From positions 110,109 through 174,108 of the forward strand of contig VDMD01000055.1 in NCBI GenBank assembly GCA_007026445.1: a DNA stretch of 64,000 nucleotides. The letters run 5' to 3'. The translations under genes and the position numbers were made by a program. The notes beneath the pieces were generated by a model that saw nothing but the letters and a program-made list of their open reading frames with translations, did not search any database and was not told where the DNA came from. This DNA comes from Schizophyllum amplum. Taxonomy: Eukaryota; Basidiomycota; Agaricomycetes; Agaricales; Schizophyllaceae. Shown here piece after piece: positions 54,614 through 64,000 of the stretch (positions within the stretch are counted from its first letter, which is position 1; each line of letters begins with the position of its first letter).

Positions 54614-55431
54614 GGGCGACGTGCGTGTTGAGGCCAGGGCGTGTTGAGGGTCAGGACGGGCTGAGAGCGACGTGCGCGGGAAGAAGGAACGATGTGTGTG
54701 GGGAGCCCGGAGAAGGAGCGTATGACCGTCCTGTTGTATCATCTCAAAATCTATGTAGCAAACATTCACCTCCAACGAGGCAGATTCTATCGAAGCTTGA
54801 GCACGTCGAGCATATACCGATCACGGTCAAAGAAGACCTGCAGCGCTCGAAGTAGAGTCCCGGGGCTTGCTTCGGGCCATAGAAACCCTCGTATCTATTC
54901 ACCTTCGTACTCCAACGTTAACGTTACTCGTGCAGCGCTCATTCCAATCGGATTGCTCTGGCACGCATACGTATCTCAATAAACGGTCATCTTCCGTAGC
55001 TTCAGCGGTGCGAAGACGACAGTGCATGTGCGTATTGCAGTCTGCCACACAGCAACAAAAGTCAAGCGCGAGGTAGAACAGATGCGGATCAGTCCAACGA
55101 GACGTACGAAGTATAGTACAGAAACCGAGAGGAGAGCATTCGCGTCGCAATTCCGAGGTAGTAGTCCATCCGACAGATGCGAGTCCAAATCAGTGAGAGC
55201 TGGCAGCGTAGAACCCCGAGAGCAACGGAGCAAGTAAGGCGAGCAAGAAAGCAGGAGACAGTACAGCAAGAGGACGAGAATGGAAAGCACGACAGCAGCA
55301 AAGTAACGAGAGAGCATGTGAGATCCGTCCGTCCGAGGGTCACTGAAGGCGAGAAGATCTGAGGCCTGAGGATTGGCGGTCAGAGGTCGGCGGGTCCACC
55401 AGTGGACAGGCGACGCACCGAGAAGAGGAAA
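54614..55431. other. Convergent intergenic region
   Basis: About 820 bp. Just after the eIF2-beta stop is a local repeat of gagggcgacgtgcg / gagagcgacgtgcg with gtgttgagg spacers (54611-54680). No gene seen. Confidence 0.5.
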
Positions 55432-56299
55432 TCAAATATCGCTGCTGGGCTCGACAGGATCAGACGAGACGAGGTTCTCCTTCTGCCTCGCCTCTTCCTC
55501 GTCCTCGATGATGGCGGCTGACTTCGGCTTCGCCTTGGTCTTGGTCTTCGATTGCAACTTGGGCTTGTCGTCGTTCTTGAGCTTAGCCTTGTCGTCGCCT
55601 TTGAGCTTAGCCTTGTCGCCGCCCTTAGGCTTCGCCTTGTCGTCGCTCTTCGACTTCACCTGGTCTTCGCTCTTCGTCTTAGGCTTCGTAGACTTCGCCT
55701 TGGGCTTGTCCTCGTCCTTGGATTTGGCGTCGCCCTCGCCCTCGGACTTCTTTTTCTTGGGGGCTCGGCGCCTCGGCTCCTTCCCTCGGTTGGGGTTCTC
55801 AGCGGCGTCGCGCCACATAGCGGCAACCTGAAGACATGTGAGTATCACACGGGCAGCACCTCAGAGACGGATCAGCGCGCATATAGCCGTATCAATGCTG
55901 CATATATGCGCTCGAATTCAAGGCGGCGATGAGGTAGATGAGGACGTACGGCCTTCATGGCTTCGGCGGCCGTCTTTCCGGGGTTGTCGACCCTCCATGG
56001 CTTCAGATGAGCTGCGATATACTGCGAGCGATGATAAGTAATCTTGGAGCGGCGTCAAGAAACATGGTACTTGCCTTTTGGTATTCGCTGCGCTCCTTAG
56101 TCGTGTTGTCAGTCGAGGCTATCGACGACCTGGCGTCAGATGAGGCCCCAAGAGGCTTAAAACCATGACCGACCATCTTTCAAGGGCTTGCCGATGAACC
56201 CCTTCGTCGCGGCCTTGATCGTGGATTCTGCAGACGGCGTCAATGGACGTCCTCAGGCTGAGATCATGCATACGACAGACCTGTGGCTGTCTTGGGCAT
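55432..56299 (-). CDS. HMG/YABBY-like small basic protein with lysine-rich repeat tail
   Basis: About 199 aa in five exons: 56299..56281, 56227..56170, 56129..56075, 56021..55950 and 55827..55432 (600 bp, phases consistent). The short folded part TKERSEYQKYIAAHLKPWRV, DNPGKTAAEAMKAVAAMWRD, AAENPNRGKEPRRRAPKKKK resembles the HMG-box/YABBY-like proteins of fungi, so DNA binding in the nucleus is likely. The tail is built from KSxDKAKPKG-like units (KSDDKAKPKGGDKAKLKGDD) of about 9-10 residues and ends EEARQKENLVSSDPVEPSSD. Intron 3 (56074..56022) uses a GCAAGT donor, the second GC-AG intron in the window. The first exon (7 codons) is inferred from splice fit and carries most of the uncertainty. 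Confidence 0.7.
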
Positions 56300-57712
56300 T
56301 TTGGCGGCGACAACAAAGAGAAAATGTTGATGATAAACGTGGGAGAATGAGAGCGGAAAACAAGAAACGTCTTGCTCGTCGACGCGTTATAAAGCAGCGG
56401 GAAGCGAAGAGAAGCGCGCTCAGAGTCATGTCACGGGATGGCGTTGACGTACACGTGCTCACATCCACGTGTAACGGATCGTTGATGTTTCGGCATCTGC
56501 CGTTCATAGTTGAACTGGCTGTTCACCGTCGCACGCCTCCGATGGGTCCCTGACAATCGCTGATTCACTGCTCGAGCTTGGACGCATTCGCCAGCCAGGT
56601 CGAAAAAGTAACTGTAGATCGGGCGGGAAGGCAGCTCGTCGTTGCAGAGTAATGATTGAGGGCTTCAACGCGTAAATACATAACACGTTCATCAACGCTT
56701 GCTACTCTTGTAGCTTTCTCCTGGTCTGTGAAGGATACAACAAACTTCAAGATATTTTCTCTCATCCGTATTCTTGAACCTCTCGTGAGCCTGCAGCTTC
56801 CTGACCGTTGCGTTGCTGAACTGGCGAAGCCTGAAGCTTTGAAGCTTGGGACTGCCATTGCCTCGCGTGGAACTCTGATATATTCACGGGTTTACTTTGC
56901 AACTCAGGACGGAGTCGGGACGGAGTGAGAACTGATGCTCAAAGGACTCGAGATCTTCACTACCTTCTACTTGGAAGATCGACAGGGGCAAGGCCCTTCA
57001 CCAAAGGTTACCGCCCTTCATTAATTTGTCAGTACCACTCGCGTAAGCGCCTTCGCCAGACGAACATTGCACGTACTGTCGCGACCTCTGCGCGGTGGAT
57101 TTTATGTTTGGTAAAATGTGTAAAAATAATACAGTGAGTGTATGTATTCCGGAAGGGACTGGGACACCTGGATCCAAGTCCGAAGCAGAGCAGAACAAAT
57201 TGCTCGAGGAGTACTTTTGGCCCTGGCAGCAATTGACGAGAGTCTGGACTGGCTAGCACAGGAACGACTGTCAAATCACATAGATGTTGACGCTGCCAGT
57301 GCAAGCCGCGACCCGGGCTCCCTACTTACCAGAATCCACCGTTGACGGGGCCTATCCACCGCGTTCGAACGGGCGAACCTCAGCTACACTGCATAGAAAT
57401 CCACGAGTTGTGTAACACCCTCTTCACTGCAACACATCCTTGCATCTATCGTCTCCTTTCTGGCCATCACTTGCGTGAAAGGGGAGCGACGACGGAATCT
57501 TCGTTCCGACAGCCACGTGCTCGTGCAAACAGCCGTCGGCTTTCATTGAGTATTTAGGGCCCCTGTCACCCAAGTTAGGAACACGCTGGAACACGATCGC
57601 CAATCTTCGGATCGTCCGACGTCCGACGCGACCAGCTCGCCGTATAAGTAGCCGAGGGGTCGCAGCAGAAAACCGCGCTCGTTCTCCCTGCCAGCCTCTT
57701 CCCCCCCTCAAG
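56300..57712. other. Divergent intergenic region, 1.4 kb
   Basis: Between the HMG/YABBY-like gene and the GMC gene. A TATAAG box lies at 57643-57648, 65 bp upstream of the GMC ATG, followed by a CT-rich leader. Short frames elsewhere show no family features. Confidence 0.55.
57643..57648 (+). promoter_or_regulatory. TATA box candidate for GMC oxidoreductase
   Basis: TATAAG in the context cgccgtataagtagccg, 65 bp upstream of the start codon and followed by a pyrimidine-rich leader. Confidence 0.45.
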
Positions 57713-60224
57713 ATGCGCCGTTCAGCAGTTGCAGCAGCCCTCGTCGCGTCCGTCGTCGCGCAGACTACCATAACCGACGACGCGTCGGTCGCGTCGTCGA
57801 AGTCCTTCGACTACGTGCGTTCCCCCTCCAAATGATCATGTAGCAAGCCAATGACGCGACACCAGATCATCGCCGGTGGTGGTTTGACAGGACTTACGGT
57901 TGCGAACAAGCTGTCGGCGGCGGGTAAAAGTATGTTACTTCACGTCAGGCGGGCCCATGCAGTATTCTGACCCGTCTGTAGCTGTCCTCGTCGTCGAGGC
58001 GGGCCCCAACTCTGAAGATGTGACTTCTGTCAACGTTGCTACGGCTCGCGGTGGCATCACCGCGGCGGAGTGCAACTGGAAGTGTGAGTCGCGTCGGCAA
58101 CCTCTTTGCCTCCGTATGTACTCAACGAACATCCAAGACGACGCGCTTGGCGACGACGGCTCCGCCCTCGGCTGGCAGATTGACTCCGGTGTAAGTCATC
58201 TGGAATCGGCCCCACCGATAGCCTCTTATCCAATCCTCAGCGCTGCCTCGGCGGCAGCTCGTCTATCAACGGCATGGTCTGGTTCCACCCGACCAAGCCC
58301 GAGATGGATGCTCTCAAGAACCTCGGGAACAAAGGGTGGGACTGGAACTCGTTGTACCCGTAAGTCCATCTCTTCTCTTTGCAAGCCCCACTACTTATCA
58401 GACCCCGACCCAGGTACATGAAGGCCGTGGAGCACAACCACCTGCCCAACGACGCCCAAAGGGCCGACGGCGCTAACGTCGACCAAGGCCTGCACGGCTA
58501 CAGCGGCCCCGTCAATGTTTCTTTCCCAGACGCCATGCGCATCCCCGATGCTCAGCGCCTGTACAAGGCGGCGATGCCGCTTGTCTTCGAGGGTCTCAAG
58601 CTCTCGGATGATCTCAGCGACCGCGACAACTCTGCCATGGCATCCACGTATGTAGACTTTTGCATGCAGTTCGATTGTTGACTGAATAAAACATAGGTCA
58701 TGGACGATCTGGAATGACGAGTCGTCGGGCACCGACGTCGTCAGACGCTCTTCCGCGGCTCACGCGTTCCTATACGCCGAAGACCAGCAGCGCTCCACGC
58801 TCACGGTGCTCTACAACCATGTATGTGTTGTCGAAAAATTTCCGCGGTCGGATACTCACGTTCCTTCGTCATCCTACAGAAAGTGCTTTCGGTCACCTTC
58901 GACTCGAAGATCAAGGCGACCGGTATTCAGTTTGGTCCCTCAGACGGCGGCTCTATTATGACAGCAAGTGCCAAGAAGGAGGTTCTCCTGGCTTCCGGTA
59001 GTCTGCAGACGCCTCCCATCCTGGAGCGTTCAGGTGTCGGCGATGCCGAGTGAGTATCAATGCCACATAACGCGAGAAATCATGCACTGATTGCGGGCTC
59101 AGTATCCTGAGCAGTTCGGCATCGACGCCCTCGTCGACCTGCCCGCCGTCGGTCGCAATCTCCAGGACCAGCCTGGCACCGGAGCCAGTGCCCTCGTTAA
59201 CGACGCGAACGCCACGAACACGGAGCTCATCGACAACATCAACCTCTTTGCTCCAGTCATTTCCCTCGTCAACATGGACGAGCTCTTTGGCTCCAACTCC
59301 AGCGCGAAGGGGGCGGCTCTCACTAAGAGTATCAACGCCAAGGCTCAAGCGGCGGTTGACGCCGGCACGATGGTGTCGAAGAAGAGCGCGCAGGCGGTCT
59401 TCGGTGCGCAGGCAAATCTCATCGTCCGGAACAAGATGCCCATCGCGGAAGTCGGTGAGTTGCTTTGCCTATCTTGACAGCACCTGTCGAGCTTATCATT
59501 CTGTAGTCGGTGAAAGCTACCCGTCCGTGATGACCTCTGTATTCTGGCCGTTGCTGCCCTTCTCGCGTGGTCATGTCCACATTGCCAGCTCGGACGTATG
59601 TGATTCTTATCTTTGGAGTCTTCTGTAGGCTGATAAAGCTTCACATCCTATATAGCCTTTCGCATCTCCTGCGATCACGCCCCGCCTTCTGTCGGACGAC
59701 TTCGACGTCTCAGTCGCGATCAGTGTCGCCAAGAAAGCACAGTCTATGTTTACGACCGAGCCCTTTGCGCCCGTCATCAGCCACCGCGTACGTTGACCTC
59801 CCCGAAGGCGCGTCAGACCGATGATTGGGAAGCATGGTACAAGAAGACTGCTTACGTGCGTGCTATCCTTCCCTTCATTAACTGGCATCGTTGAACGACG
59901 CCATGTAGGCCGCATCCCACTGGCTCGGCAGCTCTTCCATGCTACCTCGCGAGTACGGCGGTGTTGGGAACAACAAGCTTCAGTACGTAATCCGTTTTTC
60001 AGCAGACAATCATACTGACGAGGCTGCAGGGTATACGGCACGAAGAACCTTCGTGTCATCGACGCCTCTATCCTCCCCATGCCCATCACGTCTCCACAAT
60101 GCCCGCGGCTTGTAGTTCCACAATCTCTGCTCATGACTGGCAGCAAGCTGACCACCTTTACGCAGACGCCATTGCGCAGAAGGCTGCGGACATCATCCTC
60201 GGCAAGGACAAGTCTGTCAACTAA
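57713..60224 (+). CDS. Secreted GMC oxidoreductase (AA3 type); about four apparent frameshifts
   Basis: FAD-dependent glucose-methanol-choline oxidoreductase, about 607 aa when read through, probably generating H2O2 or reducing quinones outside the cell. Fourteen exons: 57713..57814, 57866..57929, 57982..58083, 58138..58190, 58241..58359, 58414..58647, 58697..58820, 58880..59049, 59103..59454, 59507..59595, 59656..59855, 59909..59982, 60030..60111, 60166..60224. Signal peptide MRRSAVAAALVASVVAQ; FAD-binding IIAGGGLTGLTVANKLSAAG; VLVVEAGPN; GMC signature RCLGGSSSINGMVWFHPT; KKEVLLASGSLQTPPILERS; and the C-terminal LRVIDASILPMPIHVSTMPA with the active-site HVS. Intron phases need single-base corrections near 59112, 59790, 59820 and 60088. 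Whether it is an aryl-alcohol, glucose or other oxidase cannot be told by eye. Confidence 0.82.
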
Positions 60225-61335
60225 AACAAGGGGTGAAGAAACAGCTTTGCAGTTGGCTATCCCACCAACCCCCATGACCAGAGGATTTATGATGCTCATG
60301 AAAGGAATGATGAAGGAAGGGAACGATCTCGGGATGATTTCACTAGTTGGCACTAAAGACGAGGAGTGGCAGTGTGGTCAAAGACCAGGGCCTCACTCCT
60401 TATGTCGTATATGGGTTTTGGTTGCCGTTACGCTTGTAGTATATTTATTGTTGTATACTATTCACCGGAATGAAGCTTCAGAAGCTCAGGAAGAGACATT
60501 ACTTAAGTATGGCCAGAGTGTGTCGGAAAACGTCCAAATGCAGAAACGCGAAAGGGCCGGAAAATGCGCATTGCGCGTAGCGTCACAAGCACGTGCAATG
60601 ACTTCATCTCCGGAACCAGTCCGGAACTGAGGCAAGCTAAGCGGCTCCGGACAGACCTTGGGTCGGAGGGACACGGAAGGAAAGGAGGGGCGGGCCTATG
60701 GCCCGCGTCGGGCAGGATTGGGATAAACGCGTGCTGCTGCCCTGCGGTCAGTGCAGCATGCTGCGTCGTACATAGCGTACTCCGTAATCATGGATGAAAT
60801 GCTGGGAAAGGAAAGTGTGGAAGTAAGCCCGTCTTGCGTCTTGCGACGAACGGGGTTGCCGTGTCGGCACGCCCGAACGGCACCGAGCGGGAATGTCAAC
60901 CGGGCACGTGACCGGTTGGATTTCCCCATCCCGGGCACGTGCGCCGCCGAACGTACACTGCGAGAGGCGCCCCGACCTGGCCGACAGCCGAATGCGGCCG
61001 ACGGCCGAGGCCAAAGCAGCCCACGAGCGTAGCGAGCAAGGGAGTAGGAGGGTGGGGCGAGAAAAGCTCCGAGGGCTGCGTCCGGGAGAGCACCGATCGG
61101 TGGTCGCGTCAGATCTAAGAGCTGACGCGTCGAGCGGGCCCGTGACCGTCAGTGCTCACGTGACGGTCACGAGCTGCTCCCGACCGGCGTTTGCCCGTCG
61201 GCGGCGTCCGCAGCTTAGCTTGCCTATCACCACGCAAAGGCTCGTTCCTCGCCTTTGGCGTGGCTCACAGCAAGCACTCCGAGCGAGCCCGACTTGGTGC
61301 TTACTTATGTACGTCCAAAAACGCCCTCAAACCTC
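60225..61335. other. Intergenic region, 1.1 kb
   Basis: Includes a dense set of GC-rich palindromes, for example gtgaccgtcagtgctcacgtgacggtcac (61140-61168), with cacgtgac also near 60904. Open frames are composition effects. No gene seen. Confidence 0.5.
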
Positions 61336-62868
61336 ATGTCAACCTCATGCGGGTCTGACGGGACCGACAGGTCTGCCAGTGACGACGACGCAAAATCTGG
61401 CTCGGTCAGCCCGACCGACGATGGGGCGAGCGATTCGGGATTCGTGCATCCGAGCGACAGTCTCCAAGGCAAGATCGCCACCTTGCGCTCCAGTATCATC
61501 TACCGCATACCCTATGTGCACGGGACCCTTCCTATCGGGCCCAACGAGGAGATCAAGCTCTACTATGGCGAGCAGGATAACGCGCAGTGAGTATTTATTC
61601 TGTCTCGTGTTGCTACTTTCTTCATCTGAATGGAAACTGTTGCAGCTGCATTGACCTCGCCCGGCCGACCGAGGAGCGGCTGAACCGTCTAGAGGAAGCC
61701 TGCCAGCCTGCCACGTTCGGGCGCAATCAGAAAGATGTTCTGGACGAGACATACCGCAAGGCCGGCAAGATGGACCTCAGCCATTTCAGCACCAATTTCG
61801 ATCCCTCGCACGCTGGTATCCTGAAGCTCGTGCAGGACGAGCTGCTGCAAAAAGGTAACGGCAAACTCACCATGGAGTTGTACAAATTGAACGTTACGGT
61901 GCGTATCGGGCACCTGCTTGCCTTGTTCAGCTCTGCTGATCTTGGGCTCAGGGAAGGGCTCTTTTTTTAAACCTCGCAAGGACACACCGCGCGGCGACAA
62001 GTCTTTCGGGACGCTTGTCATGGTTTTCCCCGCCCCTCACGAGGGCGGGCGTTTCGTTCTTAGCAAGGCTGGCGACGAGTGGTCTGTCGACGCTGCGTCG
62101 GAGATCTTCGACTCGGACGGTGCGCCTCGCATTGTATACATCGCCTTTTACGGCGACGTCACGCACGAGGTCTGTGAAGTGACCTCCGGCCATCGCGTCA
62201 CCCTGACTTGGAACATCTACGCCGACTCGCCGGGCCTCGCAGATGACCCGCCGATTCCGCGGGACATGCTTGATTACGACGCCGTCCCGAAGGAGGCGCT
62301 TGCCGCGCTGCTGGCGGACGAACGGCTGTTGCCGGAGGGCGGCTACCTGGCCTTTGGCCTGCGCTACGACTACCCACTGAGCGACCTGCACTATGCGTCC
62401 ACACGCCACTTGAAGGGTGGTGATGCGATGATCATGCGCGCCTGTGAGGCCCTTGGTGTCGAGGTGTCGATGCGCGTGTTGTACGGTGCGGCCAGCCATA
62501 GCGATCTCAGAGACGTCCTTGGGGCCCGCAGCGACGCCTACTTCATGTCTAGCAGCCGCATCAACACAAAGTCAGGCCAGTTGGACCATCTGTCCGAGCA
62601 TTTCGGCTACGGGCCAGATGTTATCCGTGATGCAGGGAGTGAGCCGCTGAAGGAATACGAAGCGGACGAGGCGATTTGGGTCACGCCATCGTACACTTTC
62701 CTTAACCGCGTCGAGGATACATTCAGTGCGTACTTCGACCCATCGGAGGGATCACACCTTCTACAGATATACACTTTATATTGACCTTGGTCTTTCTCAG
62801 TGGCATATGGGCATGCAGTATACGCAAACTTCGCGCTGCTCATCAAGGTCGACCGCAAGAAGAAATGA
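61336..62868 (+). CDS. 2OG-Fe(II) oxygenase-like protein, copy 1, with altered iron-binding motif (one apparent frameshift)
   Basis: About 448 aa in four exons: 61336..61586, 61646..61898, 61952..62725 and 62801..62868. Matches the prolyl-4-hydroxylase-like family expanded in Agaricomycetes: YVHGTLPIGPNEEIKLYYGE, CQPATFGRNQKDVLDETYRK, KMDLSHFSTNF, then the core KGSFFKPRKDTPRGDKSFGT, LVMVFPAPHEGGRFVL, IAFYGDVTHEVCEVTSGHRV. Relatives as I remember them have FKAHxDTPR, with His and Asp as iron ligands; here the His position is Arg (PRKD). The distal His (VTHEV) and the 2OG-binding Arg (GHRVTL) remain. One T is missing near 61894 (GTT [T]AC), as the tandem copy shows (NVYG). An extra intron before MAYGHAVYANFALLIKVDRK gives the last exon. 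Confidence 0.78.
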
Positions 62869-63417
62869 AGGCTTGGTGAGGGGTTAGGTCTGGTTACGTA
62901 CATGTACTACACAATCCACAATTTATGGACGGTCGACTTACATGACCCACGCGACAAAGGCCCTGTTCGGGTGAATTGGAATCAATTCCACTCTCGGCTT
63001 GCGCCCAACACCGTCGTCGAGATCCCTGCGAGACCCGTTGCCCGCGGTTACTGATTGTTGCGCTCGCTGCGGTCGTTGCCGGACTCGACGCTGCTCTCGT
63101 CGACGCGCTCGGACATGTTCAAGAGACCTCCACGAAAGCAGAAAAGCTGCATGTATAGCATATATGCGTCCTTCGTCGCGTGCTCGACATGGGAAAACGC
63201 GTAGAAACGCGTCTCGTTCACGAAATGCGATTGTTGAATTCGTGGTGCGGACATACGCCTGAAGCCTTGCTGAAGCCGCATGCTCACCTCGTGCATCATG
63301 CATCATGAGCGGGATCCTTTGGAACAGATGACTCGTCCCTACCTGCTGACTCCATATACTCTGGGAGGTGTTTCGATCTTCGGGCTTCCCTGTACCGAAC
63401 TACCACGCCCATCATCC
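62869..63417. other. Spacer between tandem oxygenase genes
   Basis: About 550 bp. It holds a short direct repeat of catgcatcatg type near 63291-63306 just before the second gene. No gene seen. Confidence 0.5.
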
Positions 63418-64000
63418 ATGTCTATGCCTGACGACAACATGCATCCTCCAAGTGACGGTTTGGAGACCGTTGCCGGCGACGTCTCGGGACCCGATGGCTC
63501 AACGAACGACAACGCAAGCATCGGATCTGCTCACTCGACCAGCAGTCTCAAAGAAAAGATCGAAGCTCTGTGCTCTACTATCGAATACCGCATGCCCTTT
63601 GTACACGGAACGCTGCCCATTGAATCCGATGAGGAGATCAAAGTCTTTTACGGCAAGCCGGGCGATGCGCAGTGAGCAGCTCTTTTTGCTCCGGATACGC
63701 AACGTAGCCAACGCTATACACAGTTGTATCGATCTCGCACACCCGACCGAGGAACAGCTCTGCCATCTGGAGGACGCGTGTGATCCCGCCACATTTGGCC
63801 GCAACCAGCAAGACGTTCTGGATGAGACTTATCGCACGGCTGGCAAGATGGATATTCGCAACTTTAGCACCAATTTACTCCCCCGAACCACCTACTGGGC
63901 CTTGTCCGCGACGAGCTGCTGGAGGCGCACGACGTCAGGCTGGTATACGACTTGTACAAACTGAATGTGTATGGTGCGTGTTGTCGCCCATTTCCACGAG
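63418..64000 (+). CDS. 2OG-Fe(II) oxygenase-like protein, copy 2, 5' part (cut by window end)
   Basis: Tandem paralogue of the preceding gene. Exon 1 63418..63671 and exon 2 63724..63973, then an intron (gtgcgt at 63974) running off the window. It starts MSMPDDNMHPPSDGLETVAG; shared blocks are MPFVHGTLPIESDEEIKVFY, CIDLAHPTEEQL, CDPATFGRNQQDVLDETYRT and KMDIRNFSTN. Intron positions are the same as in copy 1. One T seems missing at 63874-63876: adding it turns NLLPRTTYWALS into NFTPPNHLLGLVRDELLEAH, which joins LVYDLYKLNVYG at the splice site. The iron-binding part is outside the window, so whether this copy keeps the histidine is unknown. Confidence 0.75.

Noticed and set aside
10217..63973. 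Programmed ribosomal frameshifting as an explanation of the many frame breaks
   Set aside because: Breaks occur at unrelated sites, in both directions, without slippery heptamers or pseudoknots, and in unrelated genes.
1..64000. CRISPR arrays, bacterial operons, riboswitches
   Set aside because: Spliceosomal introns throughout show a eukaryotic nuclear genome; the only short tandem arrays are contiguous minisatellites without spacers.

Overview
The window looks like nuclear DNA of a filamentous basidiomycete, most likely a wood- or litter-decaying agaricomycete. Nearly every gene is split by many short GT-AG introns (mostly 45-60 bp). Coding sequence is GC-rich, and recognisable proteins include several secreted plant or fungal polysaccharide and lignin-related enzymes (GH16, CE1-type esterase, GH43, GH20, GMC oxidoreductase) beside housekeeping genes (eIF2-beta, ATP synthase gamma, NF-YC, Aurora kinase, a ribosomal L1-domain protein, a WDR7-like protein). 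I recognised about 28 genes and rebuilt exon chains by hand from reading frame, splice signals and family motifs. No rRNA, tRNA or CRISPR array was recognised.

Layout. 1-10.8 kb: GH16 glucanase (cut by the window edge), CAMK-like kinase with an aberrant glycine loop, SDR oxidoreductase, CE1 esterase, a secreted protein with three tandem cysteine domains, and an acidic-tailed conserved protein. 11.4-20.5 kb: Aurora kinase, an M64-type metallopeptidase, a GH43 exo-galactanase-like gene and a quinone oxidoreductase. 20.5-23.4 kb is gene-poor. 24-33 kb: alpha/beta hydrolase, the large WDR7-like gene and an L1-domain nucleolar protein. 33.3-38.7 kb is an accessory, repeat-rich stretch: a truncated copy of the 3' end of an M64 gene, a small gene whose 45-bp intron has been invaded by a 1,050-bp inverted-repeat transposon with a 9-bp target duplication, an unrecognised multi-exon gene and dispersed repeats. 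38.7-48 kb: second, intact M64 gene, NF-YC, a large disordered protein with a C-terminal zinc finger, and a C2H2 protein. 48-57 kb: GH20 hexosaminidase, a head-to-head ATP3/eIF2-beta pair, and a lysine-rich HMG/YABBY-like protein. 57.7-64 kb: GMC oxidoreductase and two tandem 2OG-Fe(II) oxygenase paralogues, the second cut by the window end.

The secreted enzymes fit extracellular degradation of hemicellulose, arabinogalactan side chains, chitin oligomers and beta-glucan, with the GMC enzyme a possible peroxide supplier; they are scattered rather than co-directional and no shared regulation is visible.

A recurring oddity is that many otherwise intact genes carry one or more single-base indels, usually in short homopolymers. 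In each case all intron phases agree only if that base is corrected. I read most of these as assembly errors rather than pseudogenes, but the GH43 (four), GH20 (five) and GMC (four) genes deserve checking. The observations I rank highest are the transposon nested in a tiny intron, the recent triplication of the secreted cysteine domain, loss of an iron-ligand histidine in a 2OG oxygenase paralogue, the kinase without a glycine-rich loop, and the M64 duplication series.
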